A program made the position numbers and the translations under genes. A stretch of 64,000 bases of DNA from NCBI GenBank assembly GCA_020284085.1, contig JACEVL010000062.1, forward strand, positions 959,795-1,023,794. The letters run 5' to 3'. The notes beneath the pieces were generated by a model. That model was not told where the DNA came from, did not search any database, and was given only the letters and a program-made list of their open reading frames with translations. This stretch comes from Aporrectodea caliginosa. Its lineage: Eukaryota > Annelida > Clitellata > Crassiclitellata > Lumbricidae. Shown here one piece after another: positions 24,300-35,935 of this stretch (within the stretch, counting starts at the first letter, position 1; each line of letters begins with the position of its first letter).

Positions 24300-24526
24300 A
24301 TTCTATCTATCTATCTATCTGTTAGAGGGAATGCAGGTCTGTCTGTTTGTCTGATCTACCTAAATCTTTGTCTATTTGAATATCCGGATAGTGATCAATC
24401 TAAATATCTATCTATCGCGTAGGCCTAATCTGTGTGAAAATGGCTGAATATCTAGCTATCTATCAATCTATAAACCGATCTATATATGTATGGATCTATT
24501 CTATATATGTATCTGAACTATGTATA

Positions 24527-24558
<32 letters not shown>

Positions 24559-25245
24559 AGGCTATCTCCCTATCATCTGCCTTCTCGATTCGCTGACGTC
24601 GCTATATTTCACGCCGAAGCAGCTTCATCAATTGCGAGTGCTCAACTATCTCAACAGGGTCCCTACAGCGGGCGACTTTGAGGTGGATGCTACCGAACCC
24701 GCAACCCATCTCAGCTACGTCAAGGTCCCCTCAGATCCTCTGACTGGCATGACCCCTACGTGATAGGACCACCGCGCAATCCAGGTCCTTTGCCTGGATT
24801 GTATGTTGTGTTCTATTGTATTGTATTGTACCCACGTTTATATTGCGACCAGCCACCCGCAGTAAGATCCGAGAAATTAATCTCTCACCTTAAACCCTTC
24901 CTATTCTCTCAGGGAAGCTCACACGGGCCGCCGGCGCGGAGATGCTTATGGCACCAACCCACTTTACAAATGATGGACCTCTATACAATACAATACAAAC
25001 ATTTATATCTATCAATAAACAAATGTGTAGGGATCAATCAGTCAACCAATCTTTTATACAATCAAGCATCAGGCCTACAAACGAAGCGAAACAAACATAA
25101 ACCCTTATAATTTGTTTATACAAACAGTACAAAATGTACGCAATAGGGGCCTATAAAAATGGTGACCTATATTTCGACATTTCACACCATGTTGTTAGCA
25201 AAGTGATGTATCTTTCGCCAGGTGCTGTTCATGGATTATGGATAG

Positions 25246-26456
25246 TGATGTAGCTTATCCGGAAAATTATTTTGCGGAAAATGAAATTTTCAAGAAATTT
25301 CCGCAGTACTGGCAAAAATACGAATACCTTGTATCCAATGCTATGAAACGCCTTTAAAAAATTTCATTTTAAAGTTCCTTTTATTTACAGTATTTCTGTC
25401 AATGTAACCACCTTCACCTTAAAAAGCCGATGTAAACATTAAAAGCTGTTCAGTAGCAGTTCACAATAGTAGGTTAATATGATATGTTTTAGGTGTTATA
25501 AACTATCAGTATGTATATGCTGTCTGGCAATTTGACAATTTGTCAGCTGCTCAACTATTTAGTCAGCCTAGCCCTAAGATGATACACCGCTCACTGAAGA
25601 AGAGTAGACAAACATGTCGAAACAATTAAACATTTAACCTAAAAGACAGTCTTTTAGAGAGAAAAATCTCATCATTATCTGATATATGGGATCTACCTTA
25701 GGATAATCTCCCACATCTAGTACATTTGACTGGCTTGAACATCTTCATTGGTTCTCCTGTTCGTGCACCAAGTATCTGGATAGCAATGGGTCTTGTCAAT
25801 TAAAATATATTCTTATGTCACCGAATTTTCCGTCCCATCTCTGCTTCGTCACTAGCATCCTCTCAGACTCCTTTGACCGGCTTGAGCTTTACGTTCCCCG
25901 TGTTAGGACCACGTGTACAATTGGGCTCAATCCAGGCCCTTTGCCTGTATTAAAGGTCCCTCTCTACGGAATTGCTGCATCTTCCTCCTTCTCTCTCATA
26001 TCTACCATAACTAAAAATGGTGGCATCGGATTTGAAAAATATTTTCTCTCACCTTAGTTTAATTCCTTTTCTCTCGGAGAACCTAGCACTGTTGAGCCCT
26101 TCAGAACAGGCTCTAATGTCATGAGAAGCACTTTACAAATAAGATGAAAATGGAGTTATACAATACAATACAAACAGATTTAACATCAAAACAATCAGTC
26201 AATCAATCATCTTCAATCAATCAATCAATCAAACTTGAGTTAAATTACACAAAATCAATCAATCAGTCAACCAACCAATCAAATAAAGCAATTAAAATGA
26301 AGCAGAAATAACTACTTAAGACAGTATAGAGTGAATTATAATAAATTGCATACAGGAGGAGTTGTATTATATATATTGATGGCCTATTATCGGTGACAAT
26401 TTTCCGAAACATTTCACCGGATGTTTTGGGCAATTTTCCGGAAAAATATGAAATCT
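25246..26456. mobile_element. hAT-like element, right-arm copy
   Basis: Inverted, more decayed counterpart of 20,243-21,557. The proximal end (gatagtgatgtagcttatcc) is intact, but at the distal end the expected terminus and TSD are replaced by a segment resembling the 50.65-50.75 kb region (agctgtacatggat), suggesting conversion or recombination. Confidence 0.65.
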
Positions 26457-27120
26457 TCCGACAAACAGCTGTACATGGATTCATGGATGCTACATTTCTA
26501 AGAGTCGTTACGGTTTAACTATGACAAATAAAGATCCAACAAACTTTATTTGCTAAGACATTTCAACCTTAACAGCGTCGTTACCATCAGCACTGATTAT
26601 GTGTGAAATCATCGTTGCAATAACTTTGTGATTGCATTTACGGAACAGTAAAAGCGTGAGAATACGGCTGTGTAAAACTTGAATTGAGTGAACATACGAA
26701 CAAATTATAGAAGATCATGTTAAGTATACCAGCAGTGCAACAACAAAAACACTTCGATAGAGTTAAAATGCTTATAACTAGACATAAGAATTATAGATCT
26801 GAGTAAATTTAACTGAGTAAATTTAACTGAGTAAATTTAACTGAAAGTGCCGCAGAAAGCGCAAAACAAAAGCAGGATCCTTTACTATGTCCAGTCCTAC
26901 AGGAATACTCACTACATAGGTGTAATCGACTAAGGCCTCACTTTGAATATGAAACTGATATGCATGAATTCGTTCGTGCATATCGTCAAAGACTGAGTGC
27001 TCAACACTTCCATTTTTATTTATTGTCACCAACTGGAATTTGTATGGCTTCTCTCAAGTATCCATTGCAACATAATTTTGCAGACTCTGAACTTTGAAAA
27101 ATGATTTTACAAACTTGATT
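26457..27120 (-). other. 3' region of U4
   Basis: Mirror of 19,663-20,235: minus-strand AATAAA module (TTTATT at 26,545-26,550) and the U3-like 3' block, with a small triplication of gagtaaatttaact near 26,800-26,840. Confidence 0.6.
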
Positions 27121-28355
27121 CAGACACGGAATGGGTTTTTTCATGACGTCTCAGACCTGAAGAGCACGAGAAGGTTTTCTTTATGACATATCTGGCAAAG
27201 GTATGGTTTCTCTCCAGTATGTGTTTTCGAGTGCCTCTTTAGATTACTTTTAATATTAGTTTTAAACTCAACATATACTGGCAGAGGTATGGTTTATATC
27301 CAGTATGAATTCTTGTTTGACGCTTATCATAAGAATATAGGATAAACTGTTTTGACACATGTCTGGCATTGGTATGGTTTGTCGCCACATATGGATTCGA
27401 ACATGATCTCGTAGGTCAGAAGATCGGGAGTAATCTTCTTACATATCTGACATTGGTATGGTCTCTGTCCAGTATGAATTCTAGCATGATTCTGAAGCAT
27501 TGAAGATGCGGAAAATCTCTTGTTACAAAGAATGCACAGAAATGGTTTCGCTTCAGAGTGAGGATTTTTTCATGACTGCTAAGACCTGAATTGCTTGAGA
27601 ATGTTTTCTGACATACCCGACAAAGGTATGGCTTCTCTCCGGAATGCTTTCTCATATGGATCTTTACATTAACTTCATGCATGGTTTTAAACTCACATAA
27701 CTTGCATTTGAACGGTTTCACTCCGGTATGAATTCATGACGTGTTAGACTTGGAAGATTGGGAAAAACGTTTTCGACGACATCTCTTTTGGCATTTGTAG
27801 ATTGGCATCTCTCCAGTATGGATTCTTGTATGATATGTTAGATTGCCTTGAAGCTGTGGAAAAACGTTTTTGACATATTTGGCATTGGTAAGGCATCTCT
27901 CCAGTATGGATTCTTGCATGACGTTTTAGACTGGAACATTGAGAAAAACGTTTTTGACACGTATGGCATTGGTAAGATTTCTCTCCAGTATGAACTCTTG
28001 CATGAATTGTTAGACTTGAAGACTGGGGATAGCGTTTCTGACAAATTTGGCATTGGAAAGGCATCTCTCCGGTATGAATTCTTGAATGACGTGTTCGTTT
28101 GGAAGACGTAGAAAGACTTTCCTGACATACTTGGCACTGGTAAGATTTCCCTCTGGTATGAAGTTTCGCATGACGTGTTAGCTTTGAAGATAGGGGAAAA
28201 CGCTTTTCACATACCTGGCATTGAAAAGGCTTCACTCCGGCATGGATTCTAATATCTTTCTGTAGCTGGGAACTTGAAGTCTCTATCTGTTGTTTTGTTG
28301 CATTTACGATGGAATATCCTAATGAATGCTTAACAGAAATGCTTTTCGACAACAT
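27121..28355 (-). pseudogene. broken C2H2 zinc-finger gene, unit U4
   Basis: Palindrome twin of U3 and nearly identical to it over the first ~165 codons (start MLSKSISVKHSLGYSI; second codon ATG changed to TTG). A frameshift near 27,850-27,870 ends the main frame at 27,744. The finger block resumes in another frame (27,416-27,721, including CKLCEFKTMHEVN) and then breaks again; the last fingers down to about 27,121 are recognisable only piecemeal. At most a seven-finger truncated product could be made. Probably a pseudogene. Confidence 0.88.
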
Positions 28356-28621
28356 GATTATAAAGTAAAAGATCTTGTGCTTCAGATGTGATTTTTACAC
28401 ATAGCCAGTGTTGAAAACGCTGTTTTCACCCTTGTAAGTTTCTGTGAAATGATATTATTTTCCAAGCCCGCCATTAGTTTGCCTTTTTCAGTGTGAATTT
28501 CTCTAAGAATTCAATAGAAATCTATAAAGTATATTTTCTTTTATCTTGCATTTAGCTTCATTCATATTATTAACCTAAAATAAAAGCATCACAGTCATAA
28601 TATAAAAGGCGTGCATTTTTG

Positions 28622-29192
28622 GGTCTACGTTCAAAACCGCGATCACAAAACAGCGATCGTCAAAACCGCGATCACAAAATAGCGATACATAAAACAGCGA
28701 CTGCATAAAATCCATAACAGCGATTAAATTCGAAGATTGACTTATTTAATGTGCGTTGGTCCTGATTGCGAACCTAATTAGCGTTAATTATTTTACTAAA
28801 TCATTATTTTATTTTGAAGTTGCGTTAACTGGTCCTGATTGCGAACTTAATTGAACTTAAAATGTTGTAGTTAAGTAGGCCTACATCGCAGGACAAATAC
28901 CAAATCCATCTCGAAGAATCTACAGAGAAACTGCAGACAAAATAAAAAGCATCGTCGGCGATTACACTAATCGACCTATACTGGACTACCTTCGTGGAAT
29001 TATTTAAGTCTAAAAATGTAACACTAGACATTTTGTTATAATTATGTATCTTCGTGATATAGCTTTCTATAATAAATCGGTGAAATCGCTGTTTTGATGA
29101 TCGCTATTTATGCAGTCGCTGTTTTGTTCATCGCTATTTTGTGATCGCGGTTTGACGATCGCTGTTTTGTGATCGCGGTTTGAACGTAAACT
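28622..29192. mobile_element. foldback element, right-arm copy
   Basis: Inverted counterpart of 17,546-18,177, about 60 bp shorter, with the first TIR lacking some 15-bp units. Inserted before the palindrome formed, since both arms hold it at the same point. Confidence 0.8.
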
Positions 29193-29624
29193 AATTTAAG
29201 GATACAGAAACAGCAATACGTAACTGAACGAAGTATACCGTNAATTACTTCTCTATTATCTTATTGCCTTAGTCACGTGCGTTCGGCATCTGGCTGAATG
29301 CCAATTATGTATGCCCACTGTGTATGCCCAATATGTATGCCCGCCATGTAGGCCATATATGTTCCGATAAACGCTGGTGCTATCTGGCCAATATTATGAG
29401 AAGTTGCTTAGTAAAGGCGGCAATGCTTGGTCAAGTACTTAAACTCGGGACAGTTTGCTTGGCAATTCATGGATTCATAATGGCCGTAGCAAACGGGCAG
29501 CATCAGAAGATTCCCCAGAAGGGACCCAGGCCGAACTAGCGCGTAGATTCTCTGCTTGTAATTTAAGAAAGGTCATTTCTTTAATATTTCTATGAAACCA
29601 AAATAGTATAACGACGATCTATAC

Positions 29625-29895
29625 CGGTCATTCCTTCGGACGCTTCGACCAAGTTCAGGTGACGTTGGTTGATACGAAGTGCACTGATACACCCGACATA
29701 TCCACCACCGACAAGAAAATCACCCGGTTGGCCACCCACGTATACGGTCCAGCTGATCGAACCACCAGAGTGGGATCTGGCGAGGTCCTCATCATTCACC
29801 CTCGGATCTTCTTTGCGGGTGAAAAATAAATAATAGTCAACAAGTTCTCTATCAGCTACATCAATTTGAAATCTGGCTCCTTCAACAGATTCAAG
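29625..29895 (-). pseudogene. laminin-G-like exon (orphan)
   Basis: Minus-strand open frame of about 90 codons reads VEGARFQIDVADRELVDYY, WTVYVGGQPGDF and YVGCISALRINQRHLNL. The VYVGG.P, .VGCI..L.IN...L.L series is the C-terminal half of a laminin-G domain as in neurexin, Caspr or laminin chains. A possible donor follows at gaccg/gtatag; the acceptor is uncertain. No companion exon was found in the window, so it may be an exon of a larger gene cut off at the palindrome breakpoint or a fragment. Secreted or membrane adhesion role is inferred only. Confidence 0.5.
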
Positions 29896-30172
29896 GTTTC
29901 ATTTGACCATCGAGCGATGTATAGGCATCATGATAACTGCGCTATATAAATCTTAGGTTATAGGTCATAATAATTACGGCGCTATATAAATCATTAGATT
30001 AGACGATTATCATTGACCAGAATCTGGTAAGTTGGTCACGTGACGATAAGTCAATTGTTGAGCGTTAGAGACCTTGTCTCGTTTTGGCAGATTGTTAATG
30101 GATTTACTAGATTTAGGATCATAGTCAAGTAAAGTTCGATTGTTTGAAAACAAAATGTAATAATACTGTTTC

Positions 30173-30545
30173 TTACGTCACCGATGTCTATCTCTTTGCT
30201 ACCCTCTATCTCTCCTTCTGTTTGTTACGTCACTGATATCTCTCTCTTTGTCGCATTCGGTGTCTACCTTCTGTTTTTTACGTCACTCCTGTTTGTTACG
30301 TCACTGCTATCTGTATACATTCTGTTTGTTACGTCACTGCTATCTATCACTCTCTCTCTCTCTCTCTTTGTCGCCTTCGATGTCTACCTTCTGTTTTTTA
30401 CGTCACTCCTTTTGTTTGCTACGTCACTGGTATCTATCTTCTGTATCTCTTTGTCGCCTTCAGTGTCTACCTTCTGTTTGTTACGTCACTGCTCTATCTC
30501 TTTGTCCTCTGCGGTGTCTATAGCTTCAGTTTGTTACGCCATGAT
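30173..30545. repeat. minisatellite with repeated TACGTCAC
   Basis: About eight imperfect units of 35-60 bp, each with gtttgttacgtcactgctat and tctctttgtcgcc. Overlapping ORFs in this stretch (poly Leu/Ser) are artefacts. Confidence 0.8.
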
Positions 30546-31739
30546 GCGCAATATGGACGGAATTCACTTTTAAACTCGTGAACTGCTATAGCATCAATCG
30601 AAAAATATACGCAAAAAAGTGCATTTGCTCTTAAAACGACGAACATTGGTTTCAACTTCGCTCTTAAAACTGAAAGATTCTAAAATGCCATTGGAAATGG
30701 ACCGCAATATGCCTGAAATTCACTGTTAAATTCTTTAACTGCTGTAGCACCACGCGATCTAGGGTATATATATACTTAAAGTCACTACAATGTTGGGTCT
30801 TTCGCTTAGAACCGTAGGATTGGGACATTTACACGTCATCTGTAACAGAGCGTCCATTATTGGGTCCTGGTGAATACAGAACCGCAATGTTGGGTCGTAT
30901 CTTTGGTACCGCACACTTTGGGTCTAAATTTGCCAAAGACTATTAACAAATAGAAATTTTCTGTGAAAACAGTAAAAGTATTGGATTTATTTAATGATGT
31001 TTTATAACAAGCGAACATTATTCCCAGAAATTGGACAATAATAAACTTATTAGCGTTGGACAAACGCCTACACTTTGCAAATTACAATGCAGATTAAACA
31101 GAGAAACGATTTTAGATTTGGATTTGCGATCCTCAGATTAAGATATATTTTATTATTAGGCCTATCATTACTTTTTGAGCCGCAATTTTTTTTATAGAAT
31201 TTTCATTTACAATAGAAGAGCATTGCCGCCGTTATTTAAGTAGAAATTCGCAAATTCTACTCGGTCGCTGTTGGCTTCGCGTAAGACGAGTTGGCTATGG
31301 TAAGCACTAAAACCCGCCAGGTCCTTGTCCAATATTTCCAGTCTTTCTAGCCTTCAGAAACTCTGTTGGCCTAATAGCCGATGTGGCAATACGCCATAGG
31401 CACATAACAGCGATTTTTCTGACAGTACATGACTTAGAAAATGGTGCTCAAATGGGTAGGACTTTGTCCTGGGATGTCTATATAACTTGCGACCCAAACT
31501 TCGGCGTGGGATTGCTGCCGACGTCTACTAAGACGAAAATAGCTCAATAAGTGATACACTTTTACAGTTGTTTGCGTAATGTCTTAAGTTTAAAGTTCTC
31601 AGTGTGGGAACCAACCATTTGGTGAATTGATTTGTTTTTGTCATATTTTTAATGGTGGAATTTTGGATATGTCTTGGGAGTTCTAGATGAGATAGGTATA
31701 TCACATCGACCAGGTTTTCTAGAATCTAGTGGAGCCCAT

Positions 31740-32025
31740 GAAGATAAAACTCAATAACAATGATGATGATAATAAAGATGATGCTGATGATGATGGTCGA
31801 ATGCTTGGTTCTAAATGATAATAATAATAATAATAATAATAATCGAATATTATTATTATCATATTATTATTATATAATATTATTATATTATTATTATTAT
31901 TAATAATATTAATAATAGTAACGATGATAATAATAATAACAATAACAATAATATGATAATATTAATAATATAATAATAATAACAACAACAATAATAACAA
32001 TGACAATAATAATTTGTGCAGTCCC
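31740..32025. repeat. (AAT)n/(ATG)n microsatellite cluster
   Basis: Imperfect AAT, AAC and GAT triplet runs on both strands. A second cluster lies at 34,568-34,660. Confidence 0.85.
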
Positions 32026-33491
32026 CAATAAACCAATTGGACAGATAGTTCCTTCAAAATACATGTAGCTTGAAGAGCAGTCCATAAAACTACATAGGCA
32101 GCCATGGATATGAAGTGTTAGCGACTTCATTTCTTTTAGCTGTGGCCAAGCCCCTCCATTGACACCTGATTTTCGTGATACATTTAGGGTGCTCTTTATG
32201 ACAGATTTGGCAGAGGGGAAGTGGAGCCGAAATCTCTAAAACTTTCTTCACTGGCAGTCTAGCATGCTCATTGCTCACCACAGGTACAAATAGCATGAAA
32301 TCTACCAGGAGTAAGACATCAGTTCACCCAATAAGTAATCTAAAAGTCGGAAAATAATGGTTAAATTCAAATATATTCTCATCCTACACATTAATGCAAA
32401 CTAGCGACTCTTAAAACACATGTTAACAATTATCTTTTAGTAGTTGTTAATGGCACCATACTTAAACAAAACACGATGAAACTTAATTACTTAACTGAAG
32501 ATACCACTAAGACATTGGTCTTGATCTTGAAACTGCTCAATATCCTGAGAATGCTTTAAAACCAAGATCAAGTCCTGAACCCTTCAGACAGAGATAAATG
32601 CAATCAGATTTCAAAGTGTCAAAGACACTAAAATATATGGTTTGCCTCAGAGCATTGTAGCATTGGAATCATTCACTGTGCCAACTACCCAGTTCTCTGC
32701 ACCTAACAAGCCCACTGAAATGGATCCTCCGTTTCCTTCCTCTCTGGTCTCCCATCAATCGGATATTATCATTTATGTATAATCTCTGGACAACTACTCG
32801 GCCATAATGCAGCGCTTGCACATTTATATGAACTGGTACTTTGCATATTCAATAGGTGGTACCTAATTTTCACAAGCTGAACAGATGCTTTCTGCAAAAC
32901 AGCATAACGCCTGTTAGAAATGGTACACAACTTCATGAAATGAATGGTCTAATAGAACAAAGCAATTAAAAAATGACTAACTTTTAAGGACAAATCCTGA
33001 CAAATTATAGAAAGACCACCAAATGAAGAAAATAGAAAGTGTCAATAACTATATGCTAACCACTAAGCCATTGCACACAAGCATGAAACATACCAGAAAT
33101 ACGACATCAGAAACAAGCACCTCTTTGCGCCCTGTTAGATTACTTATTTGGTAATAAGTAGTCCAAAAGAACACAGCAATTAACAAACAACTAAATCCTA
33201 ATGATAAATATCCAAGTCTGGTGACAAAACATAAAACTTCTGAAAACATTGCCAAATGAGCAAAAGATACAGGAACAACTAGCTAGCAATAAACATAATG
33301 TTTATCTGCACAAACTCCAGTTCACACAATATTTCAAAACAACGTCACAACAGCATCAAAGTAGCAGTTTAAGATTATCATGTTTAATGAAGATTAAATG
33401 TACCACAGTCATCTAAGAGCATATCTTGTAAAATAGTACTGATAACTCAGAGATAAACGTTGCTTAGCACTTCCTTAGTGCCCGACTTAAT
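32026..33491. other. unassigned; no clear gene
   Basis: A minus-strand ORF at 32,090-32,296 contains a CQICHKEHPKC stretch, but it matches no family I recognise. A hydrophobic 68-codon minus ORF at 33,049 is probably chance. Confidence 0.4.
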
Positions 33492-34566
33492 CTAGGCCAA
33501 GCTTCTCTCTTTTAAACTTAGGTGCAAGGCATGAAGAGAGCGAATTTCATTGAATGATGCCTTCTGTCTGCCAGTTTCTTTTAGAATTATAAGGTCATTT
33601 GCCGACCAAAGTAATCTTTTGCCTGAAGTAAAAAAAGAACTATGCAAGTTTTTAGACAGAATCACATAAAGCAAAAGAGCAATCTAATAGGTCAGAAATT
33701 ATCTATCAACTGCAGGAAAGAGACTGTAATATCTATTTAATTGAACTAAAGTCAATAACTTTTATAAAGTAATACTGAAAGAAGTATCCATGTTCACAGC
33801 CACTCTCACATTAACTTAAAATCCTTCTTGTTGGACATGAAAAATGAGACCAATTATATAAGCATGAAGAAGAAACCTGAAGTTAAAATTCACAACATTA
33901 TTTTAAAGTGTAATTTAGGCATGATTCTCAAATGAAAAGTCAAGGCCTTTAATTAGGAAACTGTAAATGGCATGTAAGTACGAGGTTATTTAGAATAAAT
34001 AGGCATTAGAATCGAGAGTGATTTACCTGCAACATGGTGTTGCACACCCTGCTTAGCGGAACTGTTGGAAGGTGACATTGTGTCACTTTGGTCGGTCTGA
34101 GAATGAAAATCACTCACTGCCCTTGTCTGTGCACTCGAGGCTCTGGTCAACGTCTTCTGATCCATTAGATATGAAAATAAAAGAGTGACATGCATGTGTA
34201 ATATTCTGAGAGCATACTGCAATAAATACTCTTGTTGTGTACAAATATGTTTACCATTAATTTTTCAAGAGAGTGATAAATCATTCAGAGGCTGTCATAC
34301 AGAATAATGAAAACGTCTTAATTGTTTAAAAATATTGAACAATAATATTGCATGCATTCTCTCTTGCAGTTAATGTTTCATTTTATGTATTCAGCAAATT
34401 TTAATGCAATAAATGTAACTGCATGGTATAGTTAAAATAAGCTATTAAATTTGGTGCATAAATACCCACTGATGTAGGATTATCTTCTACCAAGTTTGCA
34501 AGACTGCCACCATCATCTTCTTCATCATCAGTACTCTCCACATCAGGCGGTTCTGGAAAATGAGAC

Positions 34567-34604
<38 letters not shown>

Positions 34605-34632
34605 TGTTATTATAATTAATTATTATTATAAT

Positions 34633-34664
<32 letters not shown>

Positions 34665-34835
34665 CTACATGCAGAACCAATACATGACAGACACTTTTCT
34701 TAGACATACATCCAATTTAATTTGCAATGAGCTGCATTGTTTACGCATTTACTTTAAGATCCCACTGGTTACACGTAGTTGATTTGCATACTGCTCTCCA
34801 TCTTACATTAGATAGAGAGCTATATGTCACCGTTG

Positions 34836-35060
34836 TCACGGTTTCTTCCATCCCTGGCCGTAGATTTCTTCGCTCGACTGTGTAAGGTGATGTGGTTGGG
34901 ACTGGCACTTCACCTTACACAGCTGTGTGTAACCCAAACTTCCATGGCCCATTATTGAAGCCTTGCTGTTTTCTGCCCATCTCTCTGGTCTTGTAAGTAG
35001 CAACTGAAGTTCCTTGCCCATTCTTTGCCTAATTTCCCTAAGTACTTGAAGCCATTGTAT
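34836..35060 (-). pseudogene. unknown ORF cut by foldback
   Basis: Minus frame RIQWLQVLREIRQRMGKEL to GQGWKKP ends at TGA (34,836). The foldback at 35,061-35,935 interrupts it: the frame continues on the far side of the insertion (ATQNID... at about 35,952-35,990) before meeting a stop. Not recognised as any family. May be a TE fragment. Confidence 0.35.
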
Positions 35061-35935
35061 TCGACAGTTAATACCGTGACACTTAATACCGCGACACTTA
35101 ATAGTTTCACTTAGTCCCGCAGACAATTAATCCCAATGACACTTGATACCACGGCAATTAATACCGAAGACATTTCATACCACGACAATTAGTCCCACGG
35201 CCCGACATAATACACGTACAACGAGTGTACGATTGAACATGTGCGCCTCATGCGCCTCACCTTGTACGACTTTTGTCATAGAACTGCGCGTCTGATTTCA
35301 AACCGATTCGATTTAACATAGTTGAATTGCGCGTGTAAGATTGTACGACTTTTGTAATAGAATTTTGTGCTTGGCGTTGTAATTAAATCTGTACAGTGAA
35401 CTGCAAGGCTCGTATGACAACACTAGGTCCGCAAATCATCCACATTCAAAATGAGCAACATCCCCCAAGAAAGATGTATGCTAGACTGCAGAAACTAGTC
35501 GAAGCAGCGCTAGCAATCATACGGGAAAACAGAAATCCTGCTGTTCCTTCGGGCCATGTCTCATCTTTCTAACTCGTAACGATCAGAGCATAAATAGTGC
35601 ATGCTCAATTGTTTTTACTAAATTGTACTGATTGAAACTTCTACTGTGATTGCTTTTATATAATTTAACAAATTCAAACTGTCATTGTGATTGCTTTTAC
35701 AAACTTCATTCTTCTACTGTGATTGCTTTTATATAATTTAACAAATTCAAACTGTCATTGTGATTGCTTTTACAAACTTCATTTTTCAGTGTTTTGGCAC
35801 TAAGTGTCGCGGTACGAAATTTCGTGTGATTAAATGCGTAGGGATTAAACGTCATCGGGATTAAGTGTGATTAGGATTAAGTCCGGTGTTAACTGTCGCG
35901 GTATTAAATGTCGCGGTATGAACTGTCACTAAACC
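35061..35935. mobile_element. foldback element, TACCGCGACACTTAA-type ends
   Basis: 875 bp. Both ends are inverted arrays of ~15-bp units (aataccgcgacactt and variants), roughly 150 bp each. The 16-bp phrase CTTGAAGCCATTGTAT flanks it on both sides (35,045-35,060; 35,936-35,951), an unusually long TSD. The interior also has a ~58-bp direct repeat (ctgtgattgcttttatataa, near 35,643 and 35,707). No ORF. Confidence 0.75.

Noticed and set aside
33049..33255. Hydrophobic 68-codon ORF as a membrane protein
   Set aside because: No homology recognised, no splice context, AT-rich reading frame.
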